Shown here in pieces: positions 27,139 to 36,419 of a stretch of 64,000 nt of DNA. The stretch comes from Desulfosediminicola flagellatus (GTDB taxonomy: Bacteria > Desulfobacterota > Desulfobulbia > Desulfobulbales > Desulfocapsaceae): contig NZ_CP050698.1 of NCBI RefSeq assembly GCF_005116655.2, forward strand, positions 450,001 through 514,000. The letters are read 5' to 3'. The position numbers and the translations under genes were made by a program. Below the pieces are notes generated by a model. That model was not told the DNA's origin. It did not search any database and saw only the letters and a list, made by a program, of their open reading frames with translations. Position 1 is the first letter of the stretch, and the number at the start of each line of letters is the position of its first letter.

Positions 27139-29811
27139 GTGAAAGAGGATGTCTATCTAATAGATGGTAGTGCGTATATTTATCGAGCATATCATGCTGT
27201 TAAGCCGTTAGCTAACAGTAAGGGTGCACAAACCAATGCTGTCTTTGGTTTTATTAACATAATTCGAAAACTTATTCGTGAGAAAGCGCCGAAATTTCTT
27301 GCTGTGGCATTTGACAGCAAAGGGAAGGTGTTTCGTCATGAAATGTACCCTGAATATAAAGCTAACAGGCCACAAATGCCTGATGACCTGGCTGAGCAGA
27401 TTCCGCACATCAAAGAATATGTTTCTGCTTCTAACATTCTCTCTATTGAAGAGTCTGGCATAGAGGCCGATGATATTATTGCATCCGCTTCGGTATCACT
27501 AAGTGCACTCGGGTACAATGTAATAATTGTATCCGGTGATAAGGATCTACTCCAGCTCGTTAATGAGTCTGTATCCATGTGGGATCCCATGAAGGATAAG
27601 CTCATGGATATCGCTGCAGTGGAAGAGAAATACAGCGTTAAACCAGAAAAACTTCTCGATATGTTTGCACTCATTGGTGACAGTGCAGATAACATTCCCG
27701 GGGTTCCCGGGGTCGGGCCGAAAACTGCCGAAAAGTTGATCGCTGAGTTTGGCTCATTAGATGGTTTATATGCTGGTGTAGAATCGTTGAAAAAGTCCAA
27801 GATGAAGGACAAGATCATAGAGAACAAGGAGCTTGCGTATCTTTCCAGAGATCTGATTGCACTGAAATATGATGCAGAGATCCCGACTGATGTAAATGAT
27901 TACACATTACAGGATGGCGATGATGAAAAACTTGCGGCCTTGTTTTCTGAGCTGGAATTTAGTTCCTTTTTAAAAGAGATTGATACTTCCGAGAAAATAT
28001 CGACAGAGAAATTTACAATTGTGAACAATGAAGCTCAACTTGAAAGCGTAGTTGCTGAGTTGCTTCAAAAAGATACTCTGGTTGTTGATACTGAAACAAC
28101 TTCACTTGATGCGAGAACAGCCAAACTGGTTGGGGTCTCATTATGTTCAGACCCTGAAAAGGCATGGTATATACCTGTTGGACATTTGAATGACGATGGC
28201 TCACTTCAACCTGGTCAGCTGCCTGAAAGTGTGGTGAGAGATACGCTCACACCGCTTTTAGTCGCCGGGTCTGTCATGAAGGTCGCTCATAACCTAAAGT
28301 ATGATTATACCGTGCTTAAGCAACAATGGGGTGTCGAGCTTGGTGGTCAGCTTGCTGATACTATGGTTGCTGCTCATCTCTTAGAGGTTCCCGGGCGTTC
28401 ACTGAAGCTTGATGATCTTTGCTTTGAGCGGGGCATTCGGCTAACTCCTTTTAAGGAAGTTGTTGGCAATGACAAGCGTGAAGACTGTTTCGCATATGTC
28501 GGATTGGAAGAAGCTACTAATTATAGTTGTGAGGATGTTTACGGGGCAATCATACTTTGGAACGAGTTTCAGGAACAACTGATTGATAAAGATCTGGATG
28601 GATTGTTTTATGATCTTGAGATGCCGCTCATACCAGTGCTAGCCGCAATGGAGGTAGAGGGTATATGCATAGACGATGACATTCTGAAAAAGCTTTCAAT
28701 TGAATTTGCTGCTAAGCTAGAGGATATTGAAGCGAAGATTTATGAGCTTTCAGGTAAGCCCTTTAATATTAATTCGCCTCGTCAGCTGGGCCAGATTCTC
28801 TTTGAAGAGTTGGAACTCCCGCATGGCCGAAAAACGAAAACCGGGTATTCCACTGATGTTAAGGTGTTGGAGAAGCTCGCCCCAAAACACCCTTTGCCAG
28901 CATTGGTGCTGGAATATCGAACCCTTACGAAGTTGCAAACGACCTATGTTGAAAAACTTTCCAGTTTACGGGATACCATCACCGGAAGGATTCATACTTC
29001 GTTTAATCAAGCTGTTACCGCAACAGGCCGTTTGTCGAGTACAAACCCGAATTTGCAGAATATCCCGATAAAGGGTGAGGATGGGCATAAGATTCGTCAG
29101 GCATTTATCCCGGCAAAAGGATGTCTCTTTATTTCTGCCGATTATTCACAGATAGATCTCAGGGTACTGGCACATTACTCTCAGGATGCTGCACTTCTTG
29201 AGGCCTTTAATGGTGGTGCAGATATTCATGCCCGAACTGCAGCCCAGATTTTCGGAGTGTCACCGTTATTCATCACGCCTGATATGCGACGTATTGCCAA
29301 AAGCATTAACTTTGGGATTGTGTATGGCATGAGTGCTTTCGGTTTATCCAGCCAACTTAATATCAGCAGGAAGGAAGCTCAGAATTTTATAGATAGGTAC
29401 TTTCAGCATTACTCCGGGGTTAAACAGTTTATGGGGGATATTGTTGATCGTGCACGAGAAGATGGGTTTGTTACCACACTTCTTAACAGGCGAAGAGGTG
29501 TGCCTGAGATTGATGCCAAAAACAAAATGCGTCGTGAATTTTCCGAGCGTATGGCAATAAATACACCGATTCAGGGTACCGCTGCTGATATTATCAAGCT
29601 GGCAATGCTCAAGGTGGAAGCTGCTCTGCTCAAAGAGAATATCCCAGCTAAAATGCTTCTTCAGATTCATGATGAACTGGTGTTTGAAGTACCTGAAAAT
29701 GTCATCGATCAGGCTACTCGGGTGATTAGGGATGCTATGGAGGGAGCAATGGAACTGGATGTTCCGCTGGTTGTTAATGTTGAAGTAGGGAAAAGCCTCG
29801 CTAAAGGGTAA
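27139..29811 (+). CDS. polA: DNA polymerase I (890 aa)
   Basis: Replication and repair polymerase with three domains. The 5'-3' exonuclease covers about residues 1-290 (LIDGSAYIYRAYHA, GDSADNIPGVPGVGPKTA). The 3'-5' proofreading domain covers about 295-490 and appears intact, with Exo I VVDTETTSLD, Exo II VAHNLKYDYTVL and Exo III NYSCEDV. The polymerase domain covers about 500-890, with motif A SADYSQIDLRVLAH, motif B RRIAKSINFGIVYGMS and motif C QIHDELVFEV. The GTG start at 27139 is supported by the upstream AAAGGAG. Confidence 0.97.
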   Translation: MKEDVYLIDGSAYIYRAYHAVKPLANSKGAQTNAVFGFINIIRKLIREKAPKFLAVAFDSKGKVFRHEMYPEYKANRPQMPDDLAEQIPHIKEYVSASNILSIEESGIEADDIIASASVSLSALGYNVIIVSGDKDLLQLVNESVSMWDPMKDKLMDIAAVEEKYSVKPEKLLDMFALIGDSADNIPGVPGVGPKTAEKLIAEFGSLDGLYAGVESLKKSKMKDKIIENKELAYLSRDLIALKYDAEIPTDVNDYTLQDGDDEKLAALFSELEFSSFLKEIDTSEKISTEKFTIVNNEAQLESVVAELLQKDTLVVDTETTSLDARTAKLVGVSLCSDPEKAWYIPVGHLNDDGSLQPGQLPESVVRDTLTPLLVAGSVMKVAHNLKYDYTVLKQQWGVELGGQLADTMVAAHLLEVPGRSLKLDDLCFERGIRLTPFKEVVGNDKREDCFAYVGLEEATNYSCEDVYGAIILWNEFQEQLIDKDLDGLFYDLEMPLIPVLAAMEVEGICIDDDILKKLSIEFAAKLEDIEAKIYELSGKPFNINSPRQLGQILFEELELPHGRKTKTGYSTDVKVLEKLAPKHPLPALVLEYRTLTKLQTTYVEKLSSLRDTITGRIHTSFNQAVTATGRLSSTNPNLQNIPIKGEDGHKIRQAFIPAKGCLFISADYSQIDLRVLAHYSQDAALLEAFNGGADIHARTAAQIFGVSPLFITPDMRRIAKSINFGIVYGMSAFGLSSQLNISRKEAQNFIDRYFQHYSGVKQFMGDIVDRAREDGFVTTLLNRRRGVPEIDAKNKMRREFSERMAINTPIQGTAADIIKLAMLKVEAALLKENIPAKMLLQIHDELVFEVPENVIDQATRVIRDAMEGAMELDVPLVVNVEVGKSLAKG

Positions 29812-29814
29812 ATG

Positions 29815-29853
29815 AAAAAGGGAGCGAGCCGGATGGACGGTCACTCCCTTTTT
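29815..29853. terminator. bidirectional terminator between polA and gltA
   Basis: AAAAAGGGAG pairs with CTCCCTTTTT across an imperfect inner stem. The T run on the plus strand and the A run before the stem let it serve both convergent genes. Confidence 0.9.
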
Positions 29854-29877
29854 CTATAGTATGCAACTGATTACTTA

Positions 29878-31173
29878 TTATCGCTCATGCATAGGGAGAA
29901 ACGGTCTTAGGGTAAGACCTGTATATATCTGACGAGGTCTTCCTATTCTTGAATTCACTTTATCTTCTTTCATTTCACGCCATTGCGCAATCCAGCCAGG
30001 TAATCTGCCGAGGGCAAACATTACTGTAAACATGTTGGTCGGGATTCCGATGGCTCTATAGATGATTCCACTATAGAAATCCACGTTAGGGTAAAGGTTG
30101 CGTGTTTGGAAGTAATCATCGTTCTTTACACGTCTTTCAAGCTCAAGCGCTACATCAAGTAATGGGTCTTGAATATCCAGGGTTTCAAGCACTTCGTGGC
30201 ATGCTTTTTTGATTATGCGCGCACGTGGGTCGAACGTTTTATAGACACGATGACCAAAACCGGAGAGTCTGAAGGAATCCTCTTTGTTTTTTGCTTTCTT
30301 TATGTACTTGTCGTAGTTGCAGTCATCTGCATAGATAAGCTCAAGCATTTCAAGTACTGCCTGGTTTGCACCACCGTGCAGCGGTCCCCAGAGGGCGTTT
30401 ACACCAGCAGAGATCGAGGCATAGAGGTTTACGCCAGCACTTCCAACAAGTCGAACAGTTGAGGTCGAACAGTTCTGCTCGTGGTCAGCGTGGAGAATAA
30501 GGAGCTTGTTAAGTGCAGAAGCTACTTCAGGTTTTATGACGTAAGGCATGTTCGGTCTATCAAACATCATGTTGAGAAAGTTTTGGCAGTAATTAAGCTT
30601 TGCATTAGGATAAACAAGCGGATGGCCAATACTTTTCTTATACGAAAACGCGGCAATGGTACGGATTTTAGAGAGTAATCGGGCGGTAGTTACTGTGATG
30701 CCGCCATAAGGGTCTTCCTCGTCATCCATTTCTGGGTAGTAGTTATGTAATGATCCGACCATTGTTGAGAGTATTGACATCGGGGATGCATTGGGCGGGA
30801 AATGATCAAAGAAATGAATCATGTCTTCATGAATCAGGGCAAACCGTTTCATATCCCTTTTGAATTGTTCGAGTTCTCCGAAATTTGGCAAATCACCGTT
30901 AAGTATGAGATAGGCAACTTCAATAAACTGGCAATTTTCTGCAAGATCTTCAATGGCATAACCACGATAATTCAAAATACCCTGAGCACCGTCGAGATAG
31001 GTAATGGCACTGGTGCAGGAACCGGTATTCATATAACCGGAATCGAGGGTTATATATCCCGTTTCTTTCAGTAAGTTTCTAATATCTATTGCTTTTTCAC
31101 CAGCTGTTCCTTCCACAATGGGAAGGGTATATGTTTGCCCGTCCAGGCAAAGTTGCGCGAAATTTTGAGACAT
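29878..31173 (-). CDS. gltA: citrate synthase
   Basis: Condenses oxaloacetate and acetyl-CoA. The 431-aa length and N-terminal domain match the Gram-negative Si type. Catalytic His residues are in LLILHADHEQNCSTSTVR and SGFGHRVYK, and the catalytic Asp is in NVDFYSGI. GPLHGGANQAVLEML is also present. In a sulfate reducer it may feed biosynthetic 2-oxoglutarate or an oxidative cycle; the window does not decide. It has a consensus-like promoter upstream. Confidence 0.97.
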   Translation of the reverse strand: MSQNFAQLCLDGQTYTLPIVEGTAGEKAIDIRNLLKETGYITLDSGYMNTGSCTSAITYLDGAQGILNYRGYAIEDLAENCQFIEVAYLILNGDLPNFGELEQFKRDMKRFALIHEDMIHFFDHFPPNASPMSILSTMVGSLHNYYPEMDDEEDPYGGITVTTARLLSKIRTIAAFSYKKSIGHPLVYPNAKLNYCQNFLNMMFDRPNMPYVIKPEVASALNKLLILHADHEQNCSTSTVRLVGSAGVNLYASISAGVNALWGPLHGGANQAVLEMLELIYADDCNYDKYIKKAKNKEDSFRLSGFGHRVYKTFDPRARIIKKACHEVLETLDIQDPLLDVALELERRVKNDDYFQTRNLYPNVDFYSGIIYRAIGIPTNMFTVMFALGRLPGWIAQWREMKEDKVNSRIGRPRQIYTGLTLRPFLPMHER

Positions 31174-31542
31174 AGGCGTACCTCATAGTTGTTGAAACGG
31201 TGACCATTCGGTGGTTACACACACTTCATAATTATATCCGGCAGCGTGAAGGGTAACAAATGATGCACAGACGGTGCGATTACAGTACAATGAGTGTGTC
31301 TGGATGCATGAGTTGTGGTGCCGGAAGGAGCTAGCCCGGTAGGTTGGCATGACGCTAGAGCGGAAGTGCTTCAGGTGTTCATGCGAGGGCCATATTTTCC
31401 ATCAATCGAAGTACACTATAGTATAAAAAATTTAAATTAGCAATTTATCTTTTAAATATCCAGCTTTGGTTTGATGGTATTACCCTTGAATAATTGAATT
31501 TAATCTCCGGTTCCCCAGCCGGTATCTTAATATATTAGAGCT
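31174..31542. other. divergent intergenic region gltA / thiE
   Basis: It holds the gltA promoter (31231-31259) and the thiE start signals. I looked for a TPP riboswitch in front of thiE and saw none. A 14-codon ATG frame rich in Cys and Gly near 31290 is too short to support. Confidence 0.45.
31231..31259 (-). promoter_or_regulatory. sigma70 promoter of gltA
   Basis: On the minus strand TTGTTA (31259-31254) and the perfect -10 TATAAT (31236-31231) are separated by 17 bases. The start point would lie about 50 bases upstream of the gltA ATG. Confidence 0.75.
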
Positions 31543-32265
31543 ATGATAAACACTTTTAGAGTTGAAAATCACGATGTCTATATGGCAAGGATGCAACAAT
31601 TTATCGATGAAGTTTGCGTCTATCCAGTAACCTGTGACTCGCTCACTCATGGTCGTGGAGATCGAGAATGGTTAGATCAGGTTTTGTCTGGTGGAGCAAA
31701 AATTGTTCAGCTTCGAGACAAGGAAAGCAAAGATAATCTGTTTCTTGAGAAAGCAAACTATTTCAGAACTAAAACACGTGAAGCCGGTGCATTATTTCTT
31801 GTCAATGACAGGTTGGATATTGCGCTTCTTTCTGATGCTGATGGAATACATGTCGGGCAGGGTGATCTTCCACCTTCTGAGTTACGAAAGCTTGCACCTG
31901 ATATGATAATTGGTCACTCCTGCAATACAAAAGAACAGGTTCTGGCTCTTGCGGATGAAGTCAATACAGGTACTTCCTGTGTATCTTACTATAATGTTGG
32001 ACCTATATATCAGACTGCCACTAAAGAGGGATTGCATAATTTTCTTGGGTCCAAGGCAATTGCTGAATATACATCGGCTTGTAGCTTACCTTTTACAGTA
32101 ATGGGGGGAATTAAATTTGCCCATATCGATGAGTTACTTGGGGCTGGTGTCAGAAGGATCGCAGTTGTAACTGCAATAAGTCAGGCAGCAGATATGGCAG
32201 CAGAAACGGAAAAATGGCAAAAAAAGATTCGTGAAAAACGTAATAGAATGGATGGGGTTGACTGA
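31543..32265 (+). CDS. thiE: thiamine-phosphate synthase
   Basis: Joins the pyrimidine (HMP-PP) and thiazole (THZ-P) moieties into thiamine phosphate. The TIM-barrel motifs are AKIVQLRDKES (pyrophosphate binding), LFLVNDRLDIALLSDADGIHVGQGDLP, IGHSCNT, VGPIYQTATK and VMGGI. The 240-aa form has about 30 extra N-terminal residues. An internal ATG at 31591, after AAGG, is an alternative start. It overlaps the next gene by one base (TGATG). Confidence 0.93.
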   Translation: MINTFRVENHDVYMARMQQFIDEVCVYPVTCDSLTHGRGDREWLDQVLSGGAKIVQLRDKESKDNLFLEKANYFRTKTREAGALFLVNDRLDIALLSDADGIHVGQGDLPPSELRKLAPDMIIGHSCNTKEQVLALADEVNTGTSCVSYYNVGPIYQTATKEGLHNFLGSKAIAEYTSACSLPFTVMGGIKFAHIDELLGAGVRRIAVVTAISQAADMAAETEKWQKKIREKRNRMDGVD

Positions 32266-32948
32266 TGTTGCTACCTGAGATTACACAGGATAAACTTGTT
32301 TCTGAAATAGAACTGTTTATTGAATATGGTGTTGTAGAAGAACAACGAATACCAGCAAAGGAGTTGCTTCAAAAATATCTAGATAATCCAATTGCTCTTG
32401 CTGCACTTCTCGAGTTTTACAAAGTGCTGCCGGAGGCCAGGGAGGAGGCGGTTAATCGCATTGGACGCATTGATTCCCTTCAGGGAGTAACGTTACTTGC
32501 TCTGTACACTGCGAACCATACCTATACTGTAGTTGTTACAGAAGGAGAGGCCCATATTTTGGGTGAATTTGCTAAAGATGAAACCCCAAGGGAGATACTC
32601 AATTACTTTGCACATTCTTCACACGAAGAGTTCATAAAGAGTTGTGGGCCGATTAATGAATTGAAAGAATTTGGTGTTAAGGAGAAAGCTGCTGCATGTC
32701 CTGCCTGTGGTGTACTTGTCGGAGAGTTCCATTTGCTTGGTTGCCCGGTTGAAATCTGTCCGTGGTGTGATGGGCAGCTCTGTAAATGTAATTGCAGGTT
32801 TGAAAAACTGGATGTTGAGAGTTTGGATGATGATGAACAGGTGGAGGAATTTCAGGATTTGCTCGATTCTAAAGGCCGTGTACCTTACGATTCTGAACAG
32901 ACGCCAGCTTATCCTGGTACAAGTGATGGTCTTGATAAAAAGAAATAG
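32265..32948 (+). CDS. hypothetical protein with C-terminal zinc ribbons, coupled to thiE (227 aa)
   Basis: I do not recognise a named family. The N-terminal two thirds are acidic and mostly helical. The C-terminal region has a dense Cys array: CPACG, then GCPVEICPWCDGQLCKCNC, suggesting one or two zinc sites. The tail is acidic and ends in KKK. Its ATG overlaps the thiE stop (TGATG), so the two are translationally coupled. This points to a linked role or simply to operon packing. A strong terminator follows. Confidence 0.75.
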   Translation: MLLPEITQDKLVSEIELFIEYGVVEEQRIPAKELLQKYLDNPIALAALLEFYKVLPEAREEAVNRIGRIDSLQGVTLLALYTANHTYTVVVTEGEAHILGEFAKDETPREILNYFAHSSHEEFIKSCGPINELKEFGVKEKAAACPACGVLVGEFHLLGCPVEICPWCDGQLCKCNCRFEKLDVESLDDDEQVEEFQDLLDSKGRVPYDSEQTPAYPGTSDGLDKKK

Positions 32949-32978
32949 TGTTGAGCCTTTAGATGATTACGATATAAA

Positions 32979-33012
32979 AAAAGGGATTCTGTTAAATAAC
33001 AGAATCCCTTTT
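32979..33012. terminator. bidirectional terminator after the thiE operon and hflC
   Basis: A perfect 16-bp inverted repeat, AAAAGGGATTCTGTTA and its complement, separated by two bases and flanked by A and T runs. It sits between two convergent transcripts. Confidence 0.93.
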
Positions 33013-33034
33013 AGATGTACAGCTCAATACAGGG

Positions 33035-33976
33035 TTACTTGCCCTCTACGTTGTTTAAATATTTGTACAACTCGGATTCAGAAGACAGGATTAGGGACGT
33101 ATTGGCACCGATGATTTTTTCATAGCTCTCAAGAGTTTTGAGGAACTCATAGAAGTCTGCGTCCTGTGAGTAAGCGAGACCATAAATCTTGGTGGCTTCA
33201 GCATCAGCTTTACCTTTGATGGTAACCGCTTCACGATTTGCCCCTGACATTATTTCCTTGAGTTCCTTCTCCACTGTACCAAGAATCTCAGCCTTTTGCC
33301 CCTCACCCTTAGAGCGTTTTTCGGCAGCGATACGTTTTCGTTCAGAGATCATTCTGTCGTATACTTTTGTACGTACAGACTCAATATAGTTAACACGCTT
33401 AATCATGACATCGATAAGCTCAATACCATATTGAGGGGTTGCCTGAGCTGCGATTTTAAGAATGATATCAGCGATCTTGTCTCTACCCATTACCGGTTTG
33501 GTGCCCATGGATTCGGCACTGATACCAACTGACATTGTGGCCTCAGACCAGTCAGAGCTGCGAACAATCTCAATCAGATTGTTTTTGTTGACCATATCCC
33601 GGACTGTTCCACCGATAATATCATCGAGAAGTGATTGCGCCCTGGATTCAGAACCGCCTACTGCCTGTAAGTATCTGAGGGCATCGGTAATTCTCCATCT
33701 TGCCGTAACGTCGAGAAATACAAAAGTCTTGTCGTTAGTCGGAATCTGGTTAGGATCACCATCCCAGATCTGTATCTTTTTTTCGAAGTGGTTTGTCTGC
33801 TGAAGAAATGGCATTTTCAGGTGCAGTCCTGCTTCTGTCACAGGGTCACCAACAGGGGCACCAAATTGAGTAACAACAACCTGCTTGCCTTCTTCTAATA
33901 TATAAAAACCATCATAAACTACCAAGACGGCCATTAAAACGAGGCCGACGAGTAAAAACTGGAGTATCTGTTTCAT
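33035..33976 (-). CDS. hflC: protease modulator HflC
   Basis: An SPFH/prohibitin-family inner-membrane protein that forms the HflKC cage around FtsH and controls its access to substrates. The N-terminal signal anchor (about residues 5-24, LQFLLVGLVLMAVLVVYDGF) and the SPFH domain (VVVTQFGAPVGDPVTEAGLH) are clear. The typical HflC C-terminal helices (RMISERKRIAAEKRSKGEGQ) follow. It is 23 bases downstream of hflK. Confidence 0.95.
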   Translation of the reverse strand: MKQILQFLLVGLVLMAVLVVYDGFYILEEGKQVVVTQFGAPVGDPVTEAGLHLKMPFLQQTNHFEKKIQIWDGDPNQIPTNDKTFVFLDVTARWRITDALRYLQAVGGSESRAQSLLDDIIGGTVRDMVNKNNLIEIVRSSDWSEATMSVGISAESMGTKPVMGRDKIADIILKIAAQATPQYGIELIDVMIKRVNYIESVRTKVYDRMISERKRIAAEKRSKGEGQKAEILGTVEKELKEIMSGANREAVTIKGKADAEATKIYGLAYSQDADFYEFLKTLESYEKIIGANTSLILSSESELYKYLNNVEGK

Positions 33977-33999
33977 CTGAGCATCCTTTTTGTATCACA

Positions 34000-35109
34000 C
34001 TAGTTTTTCTGAGGTGCAGTTAACCCTTGTGCTCCGGTTAAGTTCAGGAGAGGTATGGGAGACTGTTGGTCTTTATCGATTACATAAATCTTCTCGACAC
34101 CTGGAAGGATTCCTTGCATGGATTCTAAATACATGCGTTTTCGTGTGACATCGGGAGCGTTTCTATATTCTTTAAGAATATCAAGAAAACGCCCGGACTG
34201 ACCTTTTGCGTCATTCAAACGTTCTGATGCATAGCCTCGGGCTTCCTCGATCGTCTGTTTTGCACTACCGCGTGCTTTAGGAATGACCCGGTTATATGTT
34301 TCCTGTGCTTCATTGACCAGTCTTTTCATATCCTGATCAGCTTCGTTCACTTCATTAAAAGCGGGTTTAACCATGTCTGGGGGATTAATATCCTGAAACT
34401 GAACAGTAACAAGAGCAACACCTGACTCTAGGTTGTCAAGTTCTGACTGCAATTCCTGTTTTACAGAAGCTGCAAGCAGGTCTCGATTACTCAGTACGTA
34501 ATCAAAATCCATATTACCGACTATACGACGGGTTACACTTTCAGAAGCGTCATGAACTGCTTGTTTGACATCTTTTATCTTAAAGAGATAGAGGTATGGG
34601 TCTGAGATTTTATACTGAACAATCCAGGCGACGTTGATGACGTTTTTATCAGCAGTGAGCATGAGAGATTCCATGTCATAATTACGTCTGTCAAAGGTGC
34701 TCTGCTGCCCGGGGAAACGTGTACGAAAGCCAAATTCCTGTTTCTGAATCTCTTCTACATTGACTTTGTACAGACTTTCAACATATGGGAGTTTGAAGTG
34801 GAGGCCTGATTGAGTTGTTCTCGAATATTTACCAAGCGTTAGGATTACTCCAACTTCGCCTGGCTGAATCTTGAATACTGATGAGAAGGCACCCTGCAAT
34901 AATAGAAAAATTGCTGCTATTGCGAGAAATTTAGTAATACCGGCAAATGGATTGGAAGGCTTTTTAGGAGGCTGTGTTCCCCCTGGGCCCTGCTTTTTTT
35001 CTTCTGAGAAGAAATCCTGCAGCTTCTTAATTAGCTGTGCAACCATTTCCTCCGGTGTTTGAGGCCCTTTTTTTCTGCCCCAAGGAGGTTGTTGATCCTG
35101 CATGGACAT
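34000..35109 (-). CDS. hflK: protease modulator HflK
   Basis: Partner of HflC. A Gly/Pro-rich cytoplasmic N-terminus (PPWGRKKGPQTPEEM) leads to a transmembrane helix (about residues 55-78). The SPFH domain (QPGEVGVILTLGKYSRTTQSGLHFKLPY) and a long coiled coil (about 220-330) follow. The length of 369 aa is standard. Order hflK-hflC is conserved. It is not linked to hfq-hflX here, as it is in gamma-proteobacteria. Confidence 0.95.
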   Translation of the reverse strand: MSMQDQQPPWGRKKGPQTPEEMVAQLIKKLQDFFSEEKKQGPGGTQPPKKPSNPFAGITKFLAIAAIFLLLQGAFSSVFKIQPGEVGVILTLGKYSRTTQSGLHFKLPYVESLYKVNVEEIQKQEFGFRTRFPGQQSTFDRRNYDMESLMLTADKNVINVAWIVQYKISDPYLYLFKIKDVKQAVHDASESVTRRIVGNMDFDYVLSNRDLLAASVKQELQSELDNLESGVALVTVQFQDINPPDMVKPAFNEVNEADQDMKRLVNEAQETYNRVIPKARGSAKQTIEEARGYASERLNDAKGQSGRFLDILKEYRNAPDVTRKRMYLESMQGILPGVEKIYVIDKDQQSPIPLLNLTGAQGLTAPQKN

Positions 35110-35306
35110 AAATATTTCTCCTGAACTGTTTTACCTGATTACCGGTCGAACCGTTGATTTACAGTATCGATTACGGGTATCAGGATGTGAATGTGTAAAA
35201 CTCTAGAAAATTTTATCGATTACAATGGTAAGTATTTAATGAATAGAATGCTACCAAATCATATCATTATTTCAACATGATTCATCTGAAGTGTCTAAGG
35301 TTGAGC

Positions 35307-36227
35307 TTATGACAAGGCGAGGTACCACGCAAGTACCGGGCAAAAGAAGCCGGTAACAGCGAGAAACAACTGTAACGAGAATGAATGTCTTAAGTTGAAG
35401 ATTTGTTTGAATCCCAGAATTATTCCGGTAACTAGTCCGGTGATTAAACCGAAGAAGTGAGCGCCAAGGTCCGTACGTTCCCCTCCGCTTCCCAGAAATG
35501 CGAGCATTGTTGCTCCTGCCATCAGCGGGAGCACAATTCGTGCAGGTCGGCTAAACTTATAATGCTTATAATTTAACGCTGACAGGATACCGATTACTGA
35601 GAAAACCGCAGTTGAAAATCCAATAGAGTGATGACCTGCGCCATGGCCAAGGACGTTGAGGTAGTTGGCCGATACAGAAGATATGAGTAGGGCCCATAGG
35701 CCTATTCCGTTGCCTAGTAAGAGAAAATAGAAATGTAGTAGAAAACCTCCAAGAATACAGTTGCCCATTAGGTGAACAATGTCGGCATGAAGTGTTAGGG
35801 CTGTAATAAGTCGATAGTATTCGTGATTGTAAAGTATTAGAGCTGAGTCTATTGCACCTTTCTCAAACCAGAGAGAATTGCTTGACCATGTGCCAGTAAG
35901 TGAGAAGATGCAAATCAGGCAGGAAAGTATCAACATACTTTGTACACGGAAAATCGGAGTAAATGAATTGTCTTCCTGATCAATGACAGGCCAATTTTTA
36001 TTCTCGCTCGTATACGTGTCGATCTGGAATACTGCCTGGCTGTGATCCTTCTTGTCAACATGAATATGCCAGCCATGTGCGGGGGAACCTGAGATTTTGT
36101 GGTGTATGCCGACTGAAGAGAGAACAAGTGATAAGGTGTGAAGCTTATCGTGTTCATACGTTGATATTACAGGAAGATTTCCTGAAGGCTCATCACTGGT
36201 GATGATGTCTCTTTCGTCTATGGTCAT
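35307..36227 (-). CDS. rhomboid-family intramembrane serine protease with N-terminal extra domain (306 aa)
   Basis: The catalytic features are visible: HLMGN (oxyanion Asn region), the serine motif GFSTAVFSVIG and the His in TDLGAHFFGLITG. Together they support an active enzyme with about six membrane helices (from about residue 92). Residues about 15-80 form a small soluble domain (STYEHDKLHTLSLVLSSVGI, HIHVDKKDHSQA), similar to the putative-signal-transducer DUF2007-type module that binds at membranes. Substrates are unknown. It lies upstream of hflKC on the same strand, 197 bases away. Confidence 0.87.
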   Translation of the reverse strand: MTIDERDIITSDEPSGNLPVISTYEHDKLHTLSLVLSSVGIHHKISGSPAHGWHIHVDKKDHSQAVFQIDTYTSENKNWPVIDQEDNSFTPIFRVQSMLILSCLICIFSLTGTWSSNSLWFEKGAIDSALILYNHEYYRLITALTLHADIVHLMGNCILGGFLLHFYFLLLGNGIGLWALLISSVSANYLNVLGHGAGHHSIGFSTAVFSVIGILSALNYKHYKFSRPARIVLPLMAGATMLAFLGSGGERTDLGAHFFGLITGLVTGIILGFKQIFNLRHSFSLQLFLAVTGFFCPVLAWYLALS

Positions 36228-36365
36228 ACGTTTAACGACTCTTTGGAGATAATTATGAATAAAAAAATATATTTATGCGGTTATAATATGTAGGTGGAGA
36301 GTAGCCGTCAATGATTGAACAACAATAGGTAAAAAGGAAGTGCGAGTTTTGCATGGAATTTAAAA

Positions 36366-36399
36366 AAAAAGCCAGCAAGGTAAACCTTGCTGGCTTTTT
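36366..36399 (-). terminator. terminator of pckG
   Basis: A perfect 15-bp stem AAAAAGCCAGCAAGG / CCTTGCTGGCTTTTT with loop TAAA, ending in a U run on the minus strand about 20 bases after the pckG stop. Confidence 0.95.
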
Positions 36400-36419
36400 G
36401 TGACAGGTAAAGAACAGAT

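Noticed and set aside
31287..31331. 14-codon Cys/Gly-rich peptide frame upstream of thiE
   Set aside because: Too short and without a ribosome site. No riboswitch feature was found around it.
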